A stretch of DNA of 64,000 nucleotides from positions 78,579,367 to 78,643,366 of the forward strand of contig CM056580.1 of the NCBI GenBank assembly GCA_029721435.1, given 5' to 3'. Positions 1 to 13,257 of this stretch are shown piece after piece. The notes under the pieces are model-generated. The model was given only the letters and a program-made list of their open reading frames with translations. It was not told where the DNA came from and made no database searches. Every line of letters begins with the position of its first letter. Positions within the stretch are counted from its first letter, which is position 1. A program made the position numbers and the translations under genes. The DNA comes from Gymnothorax reevesii (Eukaryota > Chordata > Actinopteri > Anguilliformes > Muraenidae).

Positions 1-1585
1 ATCAAGCATAATGAGTCCTTACGCATCATAGAAAGAGCCAGTCAGATGGGACTTTGCCTCTTGCTGCTAGACCCCTTCTACACAAAAAAGAGTAGAAAAC
101 TGGTCTTGAAGAGAGATGCAGAGGTCGGTCATGTGCACAGAGAAGGTGGCTGCTACTCTATATCTTGCACCCTGACACTCACCAAGGGTACCCCAGTGCA
201 TCCAGGAAGTTCAACATCATGATCGCTAGTAACTGCACAATGCTACTCATGGTAAGCCTTCAATAGAAAAGCATCTCACATCCTAACAGCATCTGAGTGT
301 AACTCCATCATTACCCCTGGTGGTTCCAAAAGATTTATAGTCAGCAGGCCAGTAATGCTGAGGCTAAAAATCACATTCGTCATGTACTTGACGGCCAACT
401 AAGTGCAGGGGAATGATGGCCATTTCCAAACAAATTGTGACAAACCAAGGACTGCTGTGTGACCACGAGAACCTACTTCCTGTTGCAATCGGCCTTTTTT
501 GCTTATGCAGGGCATCGACCAGATTCACCTGGCCTGTCGCGATAATCAATGAATCAATTAATTTAACGATAACAAAAAATGAGGTCGTTAAGTTTTCTGG
601 GGTCGATAATTTTCATTTATCAAAGACGCTGGATGTCAAGAGAGTTAACTCCAGTGCATTGATCTTGACCGATTACTCGCGGTTCCTTACTCCTCCGTGG
701 AGTGAAATTTCTTCTCAATCACTCACTCTTTGTCTCAGGGATGTGATTTTTCCGCTAATTTGGGGAATTCCGCTTTATTATCTTCAAAATTAAAAAAAAA
801 AATAAAACTCTGATTTTTCAGTCATGAAAATCCGATTTCATATCTACAGCATTCCGACTTTTAGTATTTCCGAAACTGAATTGATCTTACGCATGATGCA
901 TTCTACAGAACTTCCGTTTTCAAATTAGCTAGATACGGCACTCCGGTCAAATGTCATGCTGTGTGGGCAGGGGCTGCGGCGGCAAGTTTCAACACTGCGG
1001 AAAAGAAACGACTTAGATATTGCGGATATTCGAGACGACAGATGGCTTGTAGTATAGTAATAATAATTAATAGTCCGTATACCTGTATTTTGTGTAGCCC
1101 ATTCGGCTAGTGGAGCGAGGATGAAGCAGTCTTGTAGCCTAAGTTTCGGCGGCGTGAGTGGTTGACGGCTGAACACTGCTGCGTCCCTTTATGTAACTCG
1201 TCGTGACAAATGCTGTACACCGCTGGTAAGTTGCGTGGTCGGTTCAATGTGAATCAGTAACCCCCGGGAGTGCGAGCGGGTGCTCGTCTTAGCTCTTTGA
1301 GGCACCTTCACCAGCTCCCATTAATGGTAGTATGACCAGTCAAACCATAACTTTGCATTACTTAAGCCAACCAACAAACCTGATGGACCTTTATTTTCCT
1401 ACCTCACTTTTGCACACTTTAATATGAAGCATTATCACCCTACATTTTCACTTCAGTGAATGCTGAATTAATTGGTTACTGTGGCCAGCATACGCACGGG
1501 TTATCAGTGCTAACACAGCTGAGCGTCTCGCTCCAAAGCTAAATCATGATTATTTCATCAGCTGCCCAGCTAATCAAGGACCTTT
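1..1585. other. Intronic sequence, no gene seen
   Basis: This stretch is read as part of the large sh2b3 intron that follows the coding exon at 24304-25245. Short open frames occur (for example on the plus strand near 413-793), but they show no recognisable domain, no splice context and no family resemblance. No RNA gene or clear repeat boundary is visible. Confidence 0.5.
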
Positions 1586-1588
1586 AGC

Positions 1589-1664
1589 AATATTAGCGAA
1601 CAATACCACTAACTTTTCTATTGCGTCATAAAGGTATAAGTTAGTGGTATCGTTCGCTAATATT
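1589..1664. repeat. Short hairpin (27-bp inverted repeat)
   Basis: Arms 1589-1615 and 1638-1664 are reverse complements at 26 of 27 positions, around a 22-nt spacer. The match weakly continues outward (ACCTTT on the left, AAAGGT on the right), as expected of a small fold-back MITE or a MITE remnant. No target duplication could be fixed by eye. Confidence 0.7.
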
Positions 1665-4590
1665 AAAGGTGTTTCAGCCCTTCCTCATAGTTTCACTTCT
1701 GTTTTTTCAGGTAAATGGAGCGTCCCTGGATACCGAATATAGCCGAATGTGGCTGGTTAGTGACACTGTTTTCCGTTGTCGTTTGGCTTATTCATAAGGT
1801 CAATTTGTAATGCGTAATATGTAATGCATATTTCCTGGAGTTCCATCAAGATTGTGTTTTTAGTCAATAATTGGAAGTTGAAAATACACACAAAACTCAT
1901 AGATGGTTTCTACAGATGATTGGATAAAGAATAAAGATTTATTAGTGGCATGTAGTGATTATGTTCTTATTTTTTATTTTTGCTATTACACAATACATTC
2001 AGGGTAGTCTAAATTCATGAAATCCCATGAGCATGTGACTTAGTGATATGATTTTGGATTTGAATGTGAAGTAAATGATTTTATTGATATATTGGCTATA
2101 TTCAATTAACATTATTTGACTTTTATCTGAGTGCAATAGTGGCAGATTAAATTCTTCACAAGCTTGGAGCTTGTGACTAATTTTGACTTGACTTAGAAAT
2201 GAAAGATTACATGTGTTTGTTGGCTTGAATATACATTGGATAATAATTCTGCTTTTTTACTTTATTTCATTGAATTCTTAGTACACTTCGGGCACTAAAA
2301 ATCACTAAAACCTGGGAGCTCATTGATCTTTAAAAATGGTGAATTTGCATTTTTATAGAATATCATTTTATTTGAAAAATGGCACCGTAACGACAATATT
2401 ATCGTTTATCGCCATAAATTTTGGGACAATTTATCGTCCAGCAAAATTTGTTATCGCGACAGGCCTACCATCATCTGAGACAGTTTCCCAAAAAGGGGGA
2501 CTGAAGCTTCAACCTCAAGGCTACAGGGTCAGAACATGTCATTGTAGACGCCCGAGGCTTGCAGAGACCTAGTCCCTGGACCTGTGTTGTTCTCAGAAAG
2601 CATGGGCACCAGTCTGTGGCATTTACAATCAGTCATAATGAAATCCCCGAGTCAGTGAGACTTGGAATTCCTGGTCGAGACACATCTGCAATAGATGACA
2701 GCTCTCAGTGACCACTTGGACAAATCCTCTCTGAGGTCACACACTGCTCCTTTAAAGACACAACCCCCCCACCTCCCCTCCCCTCCCCTCGCCAGTCCCC
2801 TCACCCCCTTGCTCATTTACCCCCGACCTCTGGGAGGAGAGGAAGTGGATTCCTGGAAACTGAGCGAGCTGAAATCCCGCCAATTTGACAATCCGTGGGC
2901 TGGAGGAATTTCCTCGTTAATCCCATCCAGGTTTTCCACATGGAAAGATGGCCGATTTCTTTCAGCCTCTCTCTCTCACTCCAGTGAATTGGAGCCAAAT
3001 TGAATAGCGAGACCCATTGATATACGGAGCGCAGCCAAAGCTGATCTTTCACCACAAACTCCTTCTGCTCCATTCAGGTCTGGTCCAGGGTCATTTTTAA
3101 AAATAGCATAGCCCTCCTAAAATTTCCCTTTATATCTTTCAGCAGACAAAGTTGGGTTGGGGGTGGCTAAGAATGGACACTGCAGGCAAATTGAAGTTCA
3201 CTCATATTTAATAAACCCAACTGCATTCAAACAATACTGAACATAAAAAACAAAATGCAACAATAAGAAAGTCCAGATTTGGCCCACAAAATAATTCCAT
3301 TTCAAGTGCTGTGGTAAATCACTCTTAAGCACAGCCAATTAGTCAAAGACCAACGCTTGGTAACCAGAATAACACCAGAAAACTTAAAAATAGCACAGAA
3401 CAGCAACTCCCAGTCTTTCTGACAGAGCAGTGTAGAAACTCGGGTTGAATTCTTCAATACACTTTTGGCCAACGGACCCCTTCTTACATTCATTCCTTTG
3501 TGCTTCACTAAACAAATCGGTCAAAAGCTTAAAGTAAAAGAGGGTTTGGGTATTGTAAGTGACTACAGGAGCTCCTGTCATCTACAAAGCAGTACAGCAT
3601 GAGCCTTAATTAATATCTAGCTACAACAGCAAAACGTGTGCCACTTAGGACGGCTTCATTCACCCAAAGATGTCCATGTGTGCATACTGCGTGTTAATCT
3701 GGCCCCAACAAGCTTTCATGTCATGTTTACGCAAAGTTGGTCACCCAGGAGGTGGTCTGTTGTTGGATTTTTTTGGGCAATTTTGTGCATTAAATACACA
3801 AAATCTTTAACACATTTTCTTATTTCCCAATGTAAAAGTGGAGAATCTCGCTTGGGTGAAATTCCCTGATAATTTCTCTTCGGCCCAGTCTAACCCAGGG
3901 AACTTCCTCCATATTTGCCTGTTTAAAAATGACATTTTCAGACATCATTCTTTGCAGAGTTTATGTAAGAGGATACAATCCGTATCCTGGATCAAAATTC
4001 ACTCCGGATTTGCACTGAAGTTCTCAAAGCCTGTTGAAGGAGGGCACACAGTTGTGCATTACTTTAAGTCTACTAACCGCATGAACCGAGTGACCTGACT
4101 TCGACTGTCAACTTACCCAACAGTGACTGATCTGTGACTGACATGACGGTGGCTTACATAGGTTACTGTACGAGCACAGGAGCGTTTCTTTACACTGTTT
4201 ATCGCAAGTGGACACGGCAGTGTGGAGGCAGGTATGGGGGGAGGAGGCCTGACTTGACTCACACATCTGTTATCCTGCGTATATAAGCTGTTTTTCAGGA
4301 ATTCGGAGGGTGTGCAAAATGTAAAACAGGTTCTTGTGAGAGGGGGGCGTGTGACTCATGCCAGCTCGCACCTGCACAGTCACTGGCTCGGTCAGGATTG
4401 CTCATGTTTTCCCCCCAAAACCCTCTGCTGTACCACGGGGGTAAAGCTGGGCCATGTGAGAGGCATTCTCTCGGCTACGTGCAGCAGGAGGATTAGCCAT
4501 GACCGTGCATTCCAGCTTCAGTTAGCACCACTGACAACTACCAACAAATAAGATTGGGTCCAAGGGGAGTTGGAGGGAATTGTGGAGTGC
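1665..4590. other. Intronic, AT-rich, no gene seen
   Basis: No supported gene. The interval 2290-2470 resembles the end of a dispersed DNA-transposon repeat: a run of ATCG-containing words ending near 2467 in GCGACAGGCCTA. The family and boundaries are uncertain. A C-rich tract lies near 2760-2830. Confidence 0.4.
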
Positions 4591-4615
4591 TGTGTGTGTG
4601 TGTGTGTGTGTGTGT
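4591..4615. repeat. (TG)n microsatellite
   Basis: A pure TG dinucleotide run of about 12 units. Open frames crossing it translate to His-Thr or Cys-Val repeats and are artefacts of the dinucleotide. Confidence 0.95.
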
Positions 4616-4860
4616 ATACACAATCTTAGCATGCAGGTTTCCTGCGAGTGAGAGAGGGGTAGGGGTGAGGACCCTCCGATACATAGATAACCAGAACTGG
4701 GAGATGAGGGTGTGTAAACCTCTCTGAGCAGAGACAGGGCGTGGCCTGAACCCAGACCGCCCTGCGGCAACACACCTCCCTGACAACCACCTCCCCACCC
4801 CACACCAGCCCTACAGGTATCTCTAGGACTGCTCAGCTGGTGACATTCTCAAAAAAGACC

Positions 4861-4990
4861 GGTGAGAGAGAGAGAGACAGAGAGAGAGTGAGGGAGCGAG
4901 AGAGAGAAAGATACAGGGAGGGGAGAAAATGATAGAGGGGATAGAAAGGAGAGAGTGAAAGATGGGGAAAGGAAACAGGAGGAGAAAAAA
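4861..4990. repeat. GA-rich polypurine tract
   Basis: About 130 nt are almost entirely purine on the plus strand (GAGA, GGGA and AAAGGA words). This is low-complexity DNA within the intron. Confidence 0.85.
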
Positions 4991-5598
4991 AAGGAGCAAT
5001 TGAGCAGGATAGCAGAAAGAAAAACAGAAGCTACGGCTGCTGATAGTTTGTCTTTCCTTACAAGGCTCTCAGACTACGAGCAGAAGGCGGCCAAACTCAA
5101 GACTAGCCCCCCCAACATATGCCACATCATATCATTCATTCAGCAAACACTCTCATACAAAGCCTGGAATAGCAAAGAGGGAACGTTAATACACAGCATC
5201 CTAAACACTCAATGACATGCATTACGGAGCGAAAAACTTCAATGCTGAGGATGCCTTTGTATGGAATAATGATGAAAATAGATTGTGCTCCATTTTCTGA
5301 GGAGCGGAATTATTTTCAAATGCTGATGCCATAAAGCCAGCCACAATAAAATTAAACAAATCAAATGTATCCGAATTTTTAACAGAGTTTTTTCAAACCA
5401 GCAGGACATGGGTGCCATGTAGAGATTAGAGAAGCAGAGGCCATGATCATGTGACATACTGATTGCTGGCAGTTCCTGTGCTTCGGCCTTATTGGCCAAT
5501 ATAAGGCTGTAAATGAGCCAAAACAGCTCTGAAAGAGAGCCAAAACTGACTCGCTGTGCCTCTTGTGAAATCACGCTGAAAATAATTCTGCCAGCAAA

Positions 5599-5648
5599 GA
5601 AAGCATCGATTCATTCATGTTGAGAAAGCATCGATTCATTCATGTTAA
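5599..5648. repeat. 25-bp tandem duplication
   Basis: Two consecutive copies of a 25-bp unit beginning GAAAGCATCGATTCATTCAT, at 5599 and 5624. The copies are essentially identical, so this is a recent local duplication. It is followed by a short CA/CG-rich run near 5690-5716. Confidence 0.85.
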
Positions 5649-5716
5649 GCTGGCAGCTGCAACAGAGGACGAGCTTACGCACGTGCTAGCACACACACAC
5701 ACGCACGCACGCGCAC

Positions 5717-7840
5717 AGTCTTCAGACATATTTATGTATGTAGTATAATGTTAAAGGACTGGGCTCATATCTATGGTAAAACACTGAAAATTCTGCTTCG
5801 ACAAGCATTAAATTGCTTAAACAGATGGTACATAGATTGACCAAAAAAAAAAAGCTCTCTGCAAACATCAGTCTGTATAAGGGTCAGATCCAAAACCTTC
5901 GCAACCGTTACAGATGGTATTCAGAGAAATAAAGTCCCATCAACATTAACGTGAGAGTTCAAATTAGGTGGGGAATATGAGATTGATGTAAGCTGTGATC
6001 CCTCTACAGAATAGCCAAAACTAATTAATGAGGTTGTGTGTAATCAGTCTGAATATACAAATTAGGTATGATTTAGAAAAATGATAAATTCTCACCAATT
6101 CAATCGTGGTTACTACTATAATTAAGCAGTACTCGTTAAATAATAACCAGATTTTTTTTTTTTTTTTTTGCTAACAAAGCCTAAATTGTTATTCTTTTGG
6201 ACAAAAACAATCAAAATTGATACATAATATGATCATCTAAATTTAAGCCTGTAGGTTGATGTTTTGGATCTGACCCAAAACAAACCCTTCAAAATTAATT
6301 TCTGTGGCAGCCAAATCATGCTGTTTTTACATGCTGTAGTGCACTATATAAGGGCAGCGGAGCATCATTGCAGCATCGTCTAAAAATTATAAAAGCACCA
6401 GTTCCATGCTCCCATCCCTCTTTGGTGATGGGGTTTTTGGAGATGGACGGCTGGGGGCGGGGCATGGGGAATGTTTGCACTGTCCACAGTTCCAGCAAAC
6501 CAACCCCCCCCCCCACCCTAACCCGCACCCAGAACACTTCCCATGGTCCTTTTCTCAATCTGACCCACATAATAACACCCCCGCCCTGCATTCCTAAGCT
6601 GTCACCCGAGGTTTCCCAGGATGCATTGCTCCCGGATGAGCCCACGCAGCCCCCTCCCCACAAGTGTGACGTCCCCAGGGGAGAAAGCAGCGTCCTAATT
6701 TTCCCAACAAGAAAGAAAACGTCAGAGGAAGAAACAATCGCATAACTCTGACCAGCCACTGCCATGCACCTCATCCGCACCCCCTGAGACTCTCGAGCTC
6801 ATCTCCAGCCGCTACACAGCTGTCAACTGGGAGGGCTAACTTTATATAGGGGCCTGAACTCAGCACACACAATGGCCCAAAATAAGGGACTCAGCTGAGT
6901 TTTCTGCCAGCTGCTCACAGTATAATAAGATTAGACTATCCTTACATGCATCCTCCAGGCACATAGACAAAGAGTGATGGGTCGTCAGACATGTCAGTAA
7001 AGACCAGGCACCTGTTTGACCCAACCCCTGTGTCACAAAGCAGGATTGCTGAATAAGATTGAATATGGTACTGAATAAAACCCAGAAACCTAAAGTAAAG
7101 AGCTTGTTCTGGGTTATATTCATGAGCATTTATCCTGCTAACTCCATAAACTCCCATTAACTCCTGCTTGGTTAAACTGGGGGGCCAGGCTCACAAAGCC
7201 TTCTATTCCTGGCAATCAATCAAACTGACTGAAGTAAAACGCCAGGCTCCAGAGCTGCTTCGCACACACAGACACAGCTCACCAACAGTTTTATTATTTT
7301 TTTTGGTCATCTGCCATTTCAGACTTAAACAAATTTCACGAAGAGCCGAACCCAGCAGCTCTGCCAATTTAAGAAAACAGCTGCCGACACCACCGCCAAG
7401 GTTCAAAGCATTTTCAGAACACAAGAAGGGAATTCACCCATCAGCTCGCTCGCTGTATCTCGCTCTTTTGCTCTCTCTCTCTCCTCCGTTCAGAGCAGTG
7501 TTTGTGTCTCTCTCCATCCCTCACACCCCCAGAGCTGTGCAGCACAGACCAAATGTGCCACAGAGGGGGTGGAAACAGAAGAGCTGATTTCCTGTCTAAG
7601 CCACTGCAAGGTCCTTCAGCCAACTGCCCTAATCCAGCACAGGCTACATCTCCCTCCTTCCAGAGCTTCTGTTGTCTCTACGTCCTCAACGGAAGCCCCA
7701 ACTTCCGAACTCTGAAATTGTGACTATGACACCCCGATCAGGCATTCAAGACGATGCCCGACGGACGTGTTTTTTTTTTTCCATTTGGCAACCAACATCA
7801 AAAATATTTGTTTGCAAAAGATGGCAAGCGCACATGCGCA
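5717..7840. other. Intronic, no gene seen
   Basis: No gene or RNA is supported. A poly(T) run lies at about 6152-6169 and a C-rich tract near 6490-6530. Open frames here overlap in several registers and have no recognisable product. Confidence 0.45.
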
Positions 7841-7844
7841 AACA

Positions 7845-9440
7845 CGTGACAATGTGAAGGCTGCAACAGAGTGCAAAAAAGTTGGTACAGTCCATCGATT
7901 ACCACTGTGTAACATGATCACATCTTCAATCACACTCATTAAGGATTTGGGCATAGAAGACACCAGTTGGTCGAGTCTAACAAGCAGACTTTTCCCCCAT
8001 TCCTTCATTGCATAGGTCTTCAGCTGTGCAACTGTGAAGGCGCTCATTGCCACATGCTTCATAATGCTTTGTATATTCACAACAATCAAAGACAGATCAG
8101 GACTGCAGGAGGGCCAATCTAGCACCTGCACTTTTAGCTAATTCAACCATGCATTGCATTAAGAATTTGTTTAGGTGTGGTTTTACTGGAAAATGCTGAG
8201 AGATCCCCGGAACAGATGATGTCTATATGGTTGCAGATGTTGCTCTAAAATTTGAACAAAACTTTCTGCATTAGGCCTGTTTCCACCGCAGGAACTTCAG
8301 GGTAATTTTACGGGGCCGGGGCCGTTGTTGCGTGTCTCCACCACTGGAACCACCCCCGAAGAACAGTATCGGAGCTTTTACAGGGGCCAAAAAAGTCCCT
8401 GCCTCGGAGTAGGTGCTCTGAACGGCCTCGAAAAAACTCCTGGGTGGGGCTTGGGGTTTACTTGGCACTGATTGGATTTACTCGGGGAGGGATGTAATGT
8501 CTACAGAAAGCAACAAAATAGCCGGCATTTTTAAAACTCAGCAGACAACGAGGGGTCGCATTTTTAAATGGAGTTCTCCTACTTCGCCCTCTCGGTGGAG
8601 ACACAGCAGTTGAGAGGGCCGAGTGAGAGGACGTTCCTGTAGTAATTCCTGCCCCCCAAATACTACCAGGAAATTCTTAAGTGGAAACGGGCCTATTGAT
8701 GGTGCCCTCGCAAATGTGCAAGTCATCCATGCCAAGTGTAACTGCCATACAATGACAGATGCCAGGTTTTTGACCTGATGCTCTGATGACACCTTAGGTT
8801 GCCCTTGTCATCTTTGGACCAGAGAGCAAGGAGAGAGCTTTTCTCAAAAAACATTGAAATATTGACTTGTCAGACCACAAAACATGATTACACTGTGCAA
8901 GTGTTCATTTCGGATGACTTCACGCCCCCAGAAGACGACGGTACTTTTGGAGAGTGTTGTATGAGCTTTGACTTAAATAGAATAGCTTTAACATCTGTGG
9001 ATGCAGCGGTAAATTGCGTTGACTGAAAAAAATCTGAGCCCATGTTGTGATATCCATTACAGTCACCTGACTGTTCTAAAGACAGTAGGATCAGAGATCA
9101 CACGCATTCAACAGAGGTTCCTGGCCTCACTTTTTATTCTCCAAGATTTAACTGGATTTCTTCCATCTTTTAATGAAACTGTAGAAGGTAAAATGGCTGA
9201 AATCATACTGATTTGTCCTTGGGGAACATAGTTCTCAATGTGATGGATTGTAAGCTTATATAGATCAGTTGGAAAATGCGTGAGGACTGCCCATCTTTGC
9301 TCTTGAGCGACTAAGCCTTTTTTGGTGGCTCTTTTCATAGGGTGACACCATGAGCTCACTTGTTCAACATCACCTGTTTCAGATCACCTTATTTTTCCAA
9401 CTTCTCACATCATTGTTGGTCCTTATTCACCCCTGCACCA
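7845..9440 (-). mobile_element. Degenerate Tc1/mariner remnant(s), interrupted
   Basis: On the minus strand, 7850-8130 encodes a decayed C-terminal piece of a Tc1/mariner transposase (a DWPSCSPDLS stretch, then QLKTYAM and LVSSMPK, typical of the end of these proteins). The sequence resumes at 8698-9440 with the rest of a fish mariner-type repeat that has many lesions. A separate MITE at 8273-8694 splits it. There is no intact reading frame. Outer limits are approximate, and more than one related element may be joined here. Confidence 0.65.
8273..8694. mobile_element. MITE with 14-bp TIRs inserted in a Tc1/mariner remnant
   Basis: The left end reads AGGCCTGTTTCCAC, and the right end reverse-complemented reads AGGCCCGTTTCCAC, so the termini match at 13 of 14 bases. 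ATT flanks both sides (8270-8272 and 8695-8697). Removing the element rejoins the two halves of the surrounding mariner-type repeat. At 422 bp with no coding capacity it is a non-autonomous DNA element. A 3-bp duplication would suit PIF/Harbinger-like elements, but a TA duplication cannot be excluded. Confidence 0.75.
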
Positions 9441-9594
9441 ATTATAGTGAAGTCTGTTACAGTCATTAGATTTGAGGCATATATTTTCAAAAATATTCCG
9501 AATTCCCAAGTTAACGCACCAAATTATGTTTTTGTAGTGTTTTCAATATGTAATATATATTTTTTGGAATTGGGATATGTACATATATATCTAT

Positions 9595-9636
9595 ACACAC
9601 ACACACACACACACACGCACACACGCACGCACGCGC
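9595..9636. repeat. (AC)n microsatellite
   Basis: A CA dinucleotide run with interspersed CG near its 3' end. It continues as ACGC and GCGCAT. Confidence 0.9.
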
Positions 9637-9639
9637 ATA

Positions 9640-11899
9640 TACATACATTTTATTCAGAACGTATTCTACCCAGGTGCTCCACTGAGATTCAAATGTTGTT
9701 TTTTTTCCGAGGAAGACCAAGTGGAAAATGGATAAGACATATGGGAGTCTAATATTAGACAAAGGATACATGATGTAGCGTTAAAGTGAAAACATATGAA
9801 AAGGAAATCAGTTGTTGCAACCAAAAAATGAACGCAGATGTAATAACATTTACAGTTACGCCACATCGACACCAGATACGGCACAGACGTGCTGATATTT
9901 AGTATTTTTTGTGAGTTCAGTAACCAAATTGAGATAAAATACAATAAGATTTAAGATATCATTTTGTACATTTTAATTCATTTTCACAGATATACCTTTT
10001 AAGTCAGTATTCCATAGAAGAGGTCCAAGCACAGATCAAGCCAGAATGATTTTTAGCAGATTTATCATTTTCCTCCCATTTTTATTAATTTACTTATTTA
10101 TTTTATTTCTTTATAAATTTATTTACATTTTCAAACATAGAAACATTTTCAAAATTTCCCTTTAATTTTCCAATACCACCAAAAAGAAAAAGATTATTTA
10201 TGAACAGTGAAAATTCAGCCTAAATAAAGGAATAATACTGAACACAACACCATTGCAATGAAGCCACAGACGCAGGCTATTTTTGAATAACCAATTAAAT
10301 GCCATTTGGGATAACCAGTCATGCTCAAATGACGAAACTGTTATGTCTCACATTTAATTAGGTCTACCCTGTGCCAGCAAATTACATTAGAAATTTAACG
10401 GTCAGCTCATTAAAAAACGACTATTTGCCCACCAGCAAAAACGAGCACTTGAAAAAGAAATGGCCGTAACTTTGATTCAAAACAAGCTGCCAGAAACACA
10501 ACGAAGTTCAACTTGAACAATGCTCATGTAGCCACAGCAAGGTTATGGGCACTTGCTTTAATTAGCAAAAATATAGCAGAAAAACACAAATACTTTCGTG
10601 ATGGTAAAACATGACAGTTTTATTCAATATCTTAACGTAATTCATGTGGAAAACAGAAAAACATGGCAAACTCAATTTTATACACTGGAACCAAAACACA
10701 GGAAAAACCTTTATGTAGACATTTTACACAAATTGAATTTAAAACCTTGCTTCAGGATCAGTTAACAAATTTATGCATATATGCACAACACGCATGCACA
10801 TCCATATGTTTGTATGTGCACGCATTCACACTTGTCTTTCTGTGTGCGTGTGGGTGTGTGTGTGTGCGCGTGCGCATCCAGGAATGTGTATGTGTGCGGG
10901 TACTCGTGCGTGTACGTGAGCATGTCCTTAATTACTTGCAAACGGAGGGGATACAGGCAGATGAAAGCACTCACATAAGCAGCACGATTGTGCACTGAGA
11001 GAGCTGCAGTCTCTTAGGTTACGGGTGAAGGCGGGAGGAGCCTGGATTAGTGGCTACATCGAATGCCCTCGTATAAAGAAGCACAGCGATGTCACAGCCA
11101 CTGGCCAGCAGGCTCATCCCAGCCAGACAGCGCATCTGCGCTTCTCCCCAGGGTCTGTTTGAAGAACAAAGCCCCTCTTAGAGTCTCTAACTTGGGCCTT
11201 CAACCCTCCACCCACCACCCTCCCGCCCAGAGCAGCCTCCACTCCCACCCCCCAGCACCACCATGCCGAGCTCAGCGCTTTTTCACTCCGGGCTGGGACA
11301 TTTCCGCCCCTTCCTAAAACAACAGGGGTGCGAGGCAGCATGATTGCCCTGCACTGGAGATTAAGTGCAGTCCAAATATCGGCAGCCAATGACTGAAAAG
11401 CAAGCTGTAACCTCTGAGGAACAGCCAGGCGACGGAAACTCAACTGCAACACTGTCATTGCCAATCATCGTACCGCAGCGCAAATTTCAGAGATAATGGC
11501 TCAGATGCTTCTGCACAGAGTCTCCGTTCCAGCGAGAGATTAGGCTGCTTCTTACGTTACCACTGCACATTAGTGGACTGAATGTTCTCAAATAAAGTTA
11601 CATTTGTATACCACTATTTACCAGCCGTGGCAATTTTTTCTGACAACTTTTGACAACCCATACAGCAATTTTCTTCTCAAAACAGATTGCTAAAATTAAC
11701 GGGGTGGCCCGCTGTTCATACTCAAGCCAATACCACCTTATTAATGTAAACAGTGTGCAGTATTCTCCTCCTTCTTGATCTCTTCTGTTTTCGCATACAT
11801 GTCACACTTACGTTAATGTTAGACATGGATAATGCAAGGAAACAAAAAATTCAGTTTTTAAATTGTAATTATCATTTACTGAAGGAAAAAAGTTGACCA
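9640..11899. other. Intronic, AT-rich then GT-rich, no gene seen
   Basis: No gene is supported. 9950-10650 is AT-rich with few obvious repeats. 10800-10930 is an imperfect GT/GC-rich alternating purine-pyrimidine tract. 11190-11270 is C-rich. Confidence 0.45.
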
Positions 11900-13257
11900 C
11901 CCTATCTGGCCCAAAGTGAAAAAGTAATTTCTGCCTCAGATACTAGATTAACAAATTAAATAATTTTTATTAATAACTGGATTCAATTTACCGAAACACA
12001 CCCAGGCATAATTATTGCCAGCCCTGTTGAATCTAAACATCATCTAAATAGAACCAGCCTGGTGATGTGAAGTTTGTAAAAAGCAGCACATAATACCGCA
12101 AACTATATAAATTCAAGAACAGACGAGAAACAAAGTAGTTGACATCCATCAGTTTGGAAAGGGCTATAAATTAATTTTGAAGTTTCTGAGACTCCAGTGA
12201 ATCATGGTGAGCACCATTGCCTACAAATTGAGAATACATGGAACTTGGTGACCCTTCACAGGAGTGGCTGACCACCAAAATTTCTCTAAGAGCGCTTCGA
12301 CGACTCATTCCGGAGGTCACAAAAGAACCCAGACTAACATCTAAAGAACAACAGTCCTCATTGGCCTCAGGTTAGGTCAGTGTTCTCAATTCCACAAGAA
12401 GAGAGGGGTAAAAACAGCATCCATGGGAGAGCTGCAAAGTGAAAAACCTCTGTTAATAAAAAAGAATGCAAAGGCTTGTCTCACATTTGCTGGAAACATC
12501 TTGCTAACCCATTGTGAACTGAGGAGTTAAAAGTGGAACTTTTTGGAAGACAAGGGTCTCGTTACATTTGGCAAAAAGCTAACGCAGCATTCCATCATAG
12601 GAACATCATACCAAAAGTCAAACAAGGTAGTGGTTGTGTGATGATCTGGCCCGCATTGCTGCATCAGGACCTGGGGAACTTGCCATAATTGATGGAATCT
12701 TGAATTCTGCTCTCTAACAGAAAAATCCATAGAATATGCAACCATCAGTTTGTGACCTAAAGCTCATCTAGGCCTAAAGTTGGGTTATGCAGTGGGACAA
12801 TAATGCAATGCACATGAGCAAGTCCACCTTAGAAACAATATAGGTTTTCGAATGACCAAGTCAACGTCCTGACTTGAATTCGATTGAGATGCTGTGGCAT
12901 ACCAGTTCATTCTCGCAAGCCCTCCAATGTGGCTGCATTGAAACAATTCTGCAAAGAAGAGTGAGCCAAAATTCCTCCAGTGTGAAAGACTCACTGCCAG
13001 TCCTCATAAACGTTGTTCCCGCCAAAGGTGGTACAACTAGTTATTAGTTTTATGGAGGCAATTATTTTTTCACATGGGAGATACAGCTAGATTTTAATAA
13101 TTGCTGTCCTTCAACAAATGATATCCTCACATAAAAGCTGCATACTCACATTGACTATATTAAAATTAGTTGGATGATCTGAAACATGTAAATAAGACAA
13201 ATTAAGCATTACTAGGAGAGACTGAGAAGGGGGCAATTACTTTTTTACAGCACTGTA
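11900..13257 (+). mobile_element. Degenerate Tc1-like element (family A copy 1)
   Basis: The right end (GGCAATTACTTTTTTACAGC with TA at 13256-13257) and the left end (AAAAAGTAATTT near 11920) are degraded inverted repeats. In between, the plus strand carries the eroded transposase, with recognisable DNA for the catalytic and C-terminal regions (about 12530-12990) but many stops and frameshifts. Another copy of the same family lies at 48290-50690, so this copy can be used as an uninterrupted comparison. Confidence 0.75.

Noticed and set aside
413..793. 126-residue open frame on the plus strand
   Set aside because: No recognisable domain and no splice or promoter context; it lies in the presumed sh2b3 intron and overlaps an antisense frame of similar quality.
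6316..6780. 154-residue open frame on the minus strand
   Set aside because: Opposed by a long frame on the other strand over the same bases. Composition is biased by C-rich low-complexity DNA and no family is recognised.
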